Assembly (NCBI RefSeq): GCF_024505145.1
Contig: NZ_JANIAA010000039.1
Span: forward strand, 29,500-93,499
Length of the DNA: 64,000 bases
Source of the DNA: Streptomyces rugosispiralis
Lineage (GTDB): Bacteria > Actinomycetota > Actinomycetes > Streptomycetales > Streptomycetaceae
Direction of reading: 5' to 3'
This document shows positions 61,710 through 64,000 of this stretch, piece after piece (position 1 is the first letter of the stretch; each line of letters opens with the position of its first letter). The notes below the pieces were generated by a model. That model saw only the letters and a program-made list of their open reading frames with translations. It ran no database searches and was not told the origin of the DNA. The position numbers and the translations under genes are program-made.

Positions 61710-61787
61710 GTGCCGCCATTGGTGATGTCGCGGGTACGCAGGGCTGCTTATGCGCTCGTCACCGCCATCGGACGGGGGCGGGGGTGA
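61710..61787 (+). CDS. Possible 25-residue upstream ORF
   Basis: GTG at 61710 has GAGGAGGA just upstream, the best ribosome-binding site in the region. It encodes a basic peptide starting MPPLVMSRVRRAAYALV. Its TGA (61785-61787) overlaps the GTG at 61784 in the frame of the next gene. It may couple translation of that gene, or be a leader. No homologue is known to me. Confidence 0.4.
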   Translation: MPPLVMSRVRRAAYALVTAIGRGRG

Positions 61788-63001
61788 GGGCGGGGGGAAG
61801 GGGGCGCGGCCTGCTGGGCGTGGTGTCCGGCAACTCCCCTGAAGCACGAGGCCACGTTCTGGACCTGCTGCGGCATGCCTCGCCCGACGCCTTGGTGCTC
61901 TCGGTCTCGGTCCACGCAGACGCGGCGGGGCGGTACCCCTTCGTGCAGCGCTTTGCCGTGGGTGGTGATGAACGGCACCGGTCCTCGTTGTCTCAAGTGG
62001 CCACGGGGGACCCGGCAGTGATCATCCGTCAGGATCTCGGTGCCATTGCCAGGGCCGCCCTGTGCCCGCATGTCGTGCTGGCGCTCCCGGGCAACGTTGA
62101 CGCCCTGCCGTTTCTGGCCGAGCTGTGGCGGAGCCCGCTGGGAAGGACTCCGCTGTCGGACCACTACGATCTCGCGCCCCTCGCCGTCGGCGTCGACCCC
62201 GCCCGGCTGCTGAGCGACCTGCGCTGTGTGCACCGCGCCGCCCACCTCTTCGGTGACCATCCGCAGGCTGTCCCCCTTACGCTCGCCGAGGCCGCGGCCC
62301 GGCAAGTGGAGGCTGCCCAGGTGATGGTCCTGCGGGATGGCGGAGCGGAGGACGGCGGCCGCCTTGACGGCTCCCGAGCTCTGCTTGCCCATCTCAACCC
62401 ATCCGCGCTGGTCCTCCTCGATCGGGATGAACGCGACAGCACCTTGCTGACGCCTTTGACACGGCCCGGTTCCCGGTGGGCCGCGGCCGGACCGGCCGAC
62501 CGGCTCGACGTCGTCGCCCCCGCCCTGCGCCGCCGTGGTATCGACCGTGGCGTGGCCTCGGTGCTGTGGCGGTCCCGGCGCCCGTTGCACCCCCAGCGGC
62601 TGGCGGAGATCCTGCCCCAGGTCATGCCCGCGGTGGTGCGCAGCCGAGGGTACCTGTGGGTGGCCACTTACCCGGACGCGGTCATCTCCTGGCGCTCGGC
62701 CGGCCGTCATCTCGAACTGCGGCAGGCGGGGAGCTGGTTGGAGGACGGGGATACGGGCGCCTGGCGCGCCGCGTCATCCGAGCGTCGGACCCTGGCCTCG
62801 TGGCACTGGGATGACCGTTACGGCGAGCGTCGCAACGAGATCGTGTTCATTGGAGCGGAACTGGACGAGGACCGGCTGCGGGCCGCGCTGGACGCCGCCG
62901 TACTTGACGACGGTGAACTGGCACTCGGCGCCGACCGCTGGGCCGACCTGCCCGATCCGCTGCTCGGTACTGCGATCCGGGACCCGGGAGCTGAACCGTA
63001 G
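61784..63001 (+). CDS. COG0523-like protein lacking a P-loop
   Basis: 405 residues if the GTG at 61784 is the start; an in-frame GTG at 61673 would add 37. The C-terminal CobW domain is clear (RSRGYLWVATYPDAVISWRS, WHWDDRYGERRNEIVFIGAE, with final LGADRWADLPDP). At the N terminus, where GxxGxGKST should be, it has GVVSGNSPEARGHVLDLLR, and there is no CxCC or guanine motif. It should not hydrolyse GTP. Such Streptomyces relatives occur beside ribosomal C-minus genes. It is transcribed from the Zur site just upstream. Confidence 0.78.
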   Translation: MRAGGRGRGLLGVVSGNSPEARGHVLDLLRHASPDALVLSVSVHADAAGRYPFVQRFAVGGDERHRSSLSQVATGDPAVIIRQDLGAIARAALCPHVVLALPGNVDALPFLAELWRSPLGRTPLSDHYDLAPLAVGVDPARLLSDLRCVHRAAHLFGDHPQAVPLTLAEAAARQVEAAQVMVLRDGGAEDGGRLDGSRALLAHLNPSALVLLDRDERDSTLLTPLTRPGSRWAAAGPADRLDVVAPALRRRGIDRGVASVLWRSRRPLHPQRLAEILPQVMPAVVRSRGYLWVATYPDAVISWRSAGRHLELRQAGSWLEDGDTGAWRAASSERRTLASWHWDDRYGERRNEIVFIGAELDEDRLRAALDAAVLDDGELALGADRWADLPDPLLGTAIRDPGAEP

Positions 63002-63175
63002 GTGGCCAGAGCCGTGTGGCGGGCCGTAACACACGGTGATCATTGCCAAATTTGCTGCCGGGTAGACCGTCGACGCGAGTGCGAACGCGGACGCGGCGGG
63101 GGTCGCGGTGCGGACCCTGCGGGCCGGAGTGCGGCATGTGGCGTCGTCCGCCCGCGTCCGGTGGCTCGGTGAGGG

Positions 63176-63481
63176 TTACCAGCTGCTCTTGGTCACCCCG
63201 GGGAGTTCGCCCGCGTGGGCCATCTCCCGCATCCGGATGCGGGAGAGGCCGAAGGCGCGCAGGTGGCCGCGGGGGCGGCCGTCGATGGAGTCGCGGTTGC
63301 GTACGCGGGTGGCGCTGGCGTCGCGGGGCTGGCGGCGCAGTTCCCGCTGGGCGTCGAGCCGTTGCTCCGCCGGGGTCCGGGGGTCGGCGATGACCGCTTT
63401 CAGCTCGGCGCGGCGCTTGGCGTGGCGGGCCACGACCACCCGGCGCTTCTCATTTTTGGCGATCTTGCTCTTCTTGGCCAT
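63176..63481 (-). CDS. rpsN: Zinc-independent ribosomal protein S14 paralogue
   Basis: 101 residues: MAKKSKIAKNEKRRVVVARH with RNRDSIDGRPRGHLRAFGLS and RIRMREMAHAGELPGVTKSSW, the long S14 form. There is no cysteine, so it lacks the zinc site of the short form. It overlaps the L28 stop by ATGA. The 174 bases to the left, up to the convergent CobW-like gene, show nothing. Confidence 0.94.
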   Translation of the reverse strand: MAKKSKIAKNEKRRVVVARHAKRRAELKAVIADPRTPAEQRLDAQRELRRQPRDASATRVRNRDSIDGRPRGHLRAFGLSRIRMREMAHAGELPGVTKSSW

Positions 63482-63717
63482 CAGACCTTCCCTCCCCGGG
63501 CGCGGATGCGGGCCACGGCGGCCTCGATGCCGATGGTGTCGATGGTCTTGATGGCCTTGGTGCTGAGGGTGAGCCGGACATGGCGGCCCTTGCTCGGCAG
63601 CCAGTAGCGCTTGCGCTGGACGTTGGGGTCGAACCGGCGCCTGGTGCGGCGGTGCGAGTGGGAGATGTTCTGGCCGAAGCCGGGCTGCCGGCCGGTGAGC
63701 TGGCAGTGGGCGGACAT
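63481..63717 (-). CDS. rpmB: Zinc-independent ribosomal protein L28 paralogue
   Basis: 78 residues: MSAHCQLTGRQPGFGQNISH and RTRRRFDPNVQRKRYWLPSK identify L28. Only one cysteine is present, against the CxxC pairs of the zinc form. An upstream in-frame ATG would cross the promoter region. It forms an operon with S14 and is divergent from L33-L31. Confidence 0.94.
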   Translation of the reverse strand: MSAHCQLTGRQPGFGQNISHSHRRTRRRFDPNVQRKRYWLPSKGRHVRLTLSTKAIKTIDTIGIEAAVARIRARGGKV

Positions 63718-63767
63718 GGGTTCCTTTCGAAGTGTCCGGGGATGGTGTGGGTGGCACCGTACCAGCT

Positions 63768-63790
63768 TGATGAAAATGAAAACCACTTCA
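63768..63790. promoter_or_regulatory. Zur-box-like site between L28-S14 and L33-L31
   Basis: TGAAAAT-G-AAAACCA begins at 63771, with a canonical left half and poor right half. An overlapping TGAAAACCACTTCA shares a weaker inverted repeat. It is degenerate, but its place between two zinc-starvation operons supports it. Confidence 0.6.
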
Positions 63791-63806
63791 GTGTATGCTG
63801 TGGCGC

Positions 63807-63971
63807 ATGGCACGCAATGAACTACGCCCGATCATCAAGCTGAGGTCCACGGCCGGCACCGGCTACACGTATGTGACCCGCAAGAGCCGGCGGAACGACC
63901 CCGACCGGCTGACCCTGCGCAAGTACGACCCGGTCGCCGGCCGCCATGTCGACTTCCGTGAGGAGCGCTGA
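63807..63971 (+). CDS. rpmG: Zinc-independent ribosomal protein L33 paralogue
   Basis: 54 residues: MARNELRPIIKLRSTAGTGY then TYVTRKSRRNDPDRLTLRKYD and a basic end. No cysteines occur where the zinc form has two CxxC pairs. It is followed after five bases by L31. Confidence 0.94.
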   Translation: MARNELRPIIKLRSTAGTGYTYVTRKSRRNDPDRLTLRKYDPVAGRHVDFREER

Positions 63972-63976
63972 CCGCC

Positions 63977-64000
63977 ATGAAGTCCGGTATCCACCCCGCC
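63977..64000 (+). CDS. rpmE2: Ribosomal protein L31 (partial, runs off the window)
   Basis: The first eight codons read MKSGIHPA, the usual opening of type B L31 (M-K-x-G-I-H-P). Only the start is visible; its placement after the C-minus L33 predicts the zinc-free form, which cannot be checked here. Confidence 0.75.

Overview
The window is high-GC actinobacterial chromosome, almost certainly Streptomyces or a close relative. Third-position GC is extreme, operons are joined by ATGA overlaps, and it carries Tat-exported and lipoprotein enzymes, LacI- and RpiR-controlled sugar loci, and zinc-independent ribosomal protein paralogues in the usual Streptomyces arrangement.

Region 1 (1-1460) holds a LysR-type regulator whose probable operator covers its own start codon, and a Tn3-transposase remnant with an expanded 6-bp repeat. 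Region 2 (1461-13276) is a carbohydrate-use locus. It has a secreted GH43 enzyme, a secreted SGNH esterase with a carbohydrate-binding module, a sugar ABC importer, an intracellular debranching-type glycosidase, a LacI regulator and a secreted six-hairpin glycosidase. Three matching operators with core TTTGAGCG(C/-)TCAAA tie these transcription units to one regulator. Region 3 (13288-15434) is a Tat-exported phospholipase C behind a 21-bp palindrome.

Region 4 (15435-22580) mixes decay and small regulatory pairs: a frameshifted remnant, an amidohydrolase/RpiR divergent pair, a wrecked alpha/beta-hydrolase copy carrying 21-bp x4 and 9-bp x8 tandem expansions, a winged-helix gene killed by one TAG codon, and an epoxide hydrolase/TetR pair around a near-perfect 43-bp operator. 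Region 5 (22581-35488) is a catabolic island: SGNH hydrolase, RraA-like aldolase, amidohydrolase, gamma-glutamyltransferase-like enzyme, HAD hydrolase, aminotransferase, HpaI-type aldolase and a complete sugar ABC importer. Two of its genes have single-base frameshifts. It ends with the intact paralogue of the wrecked hydrolase. Region 6 (35489-36758) is insertion-sequence debris.

Region 7 (36759-64000) is the most interesting part: a zinc-starvation island. Four Zur-box-like palindromes lie in its four intergenic promoter regions. It encodes zinc-free versions of ribosomal proteins L32, S14, L28, L33 and L31, a COG0523/CobW zinc-chaperone GTPase, and a second COG0523 protein that has lost its P-loop. 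It also carries a 20-kb tightly overlapped operon. That operon encodes a hybrid NRPS-PKS (ArCP-Cy-A-PCP; KS-AT-KR-ACP-Cy-TE; PCP-Cy*-PCP), two freestanding methyltransferases of NRPS/PKS-domain type, and a complete Opp/Nik-type ABC importer. The domain set is that of yersiniabactin, redistributed over more proteins, with one cyclisation domain apparently inactivated and the last PCP moved. I infer a Zur-controlled, thiazoline-type zincophore made and re-imported from one operon. No salicylate synthase, aryl-AMP ligase or phosphopantetheinyl transferase is visible, so the starter supply lies outside the window or the starter is different.
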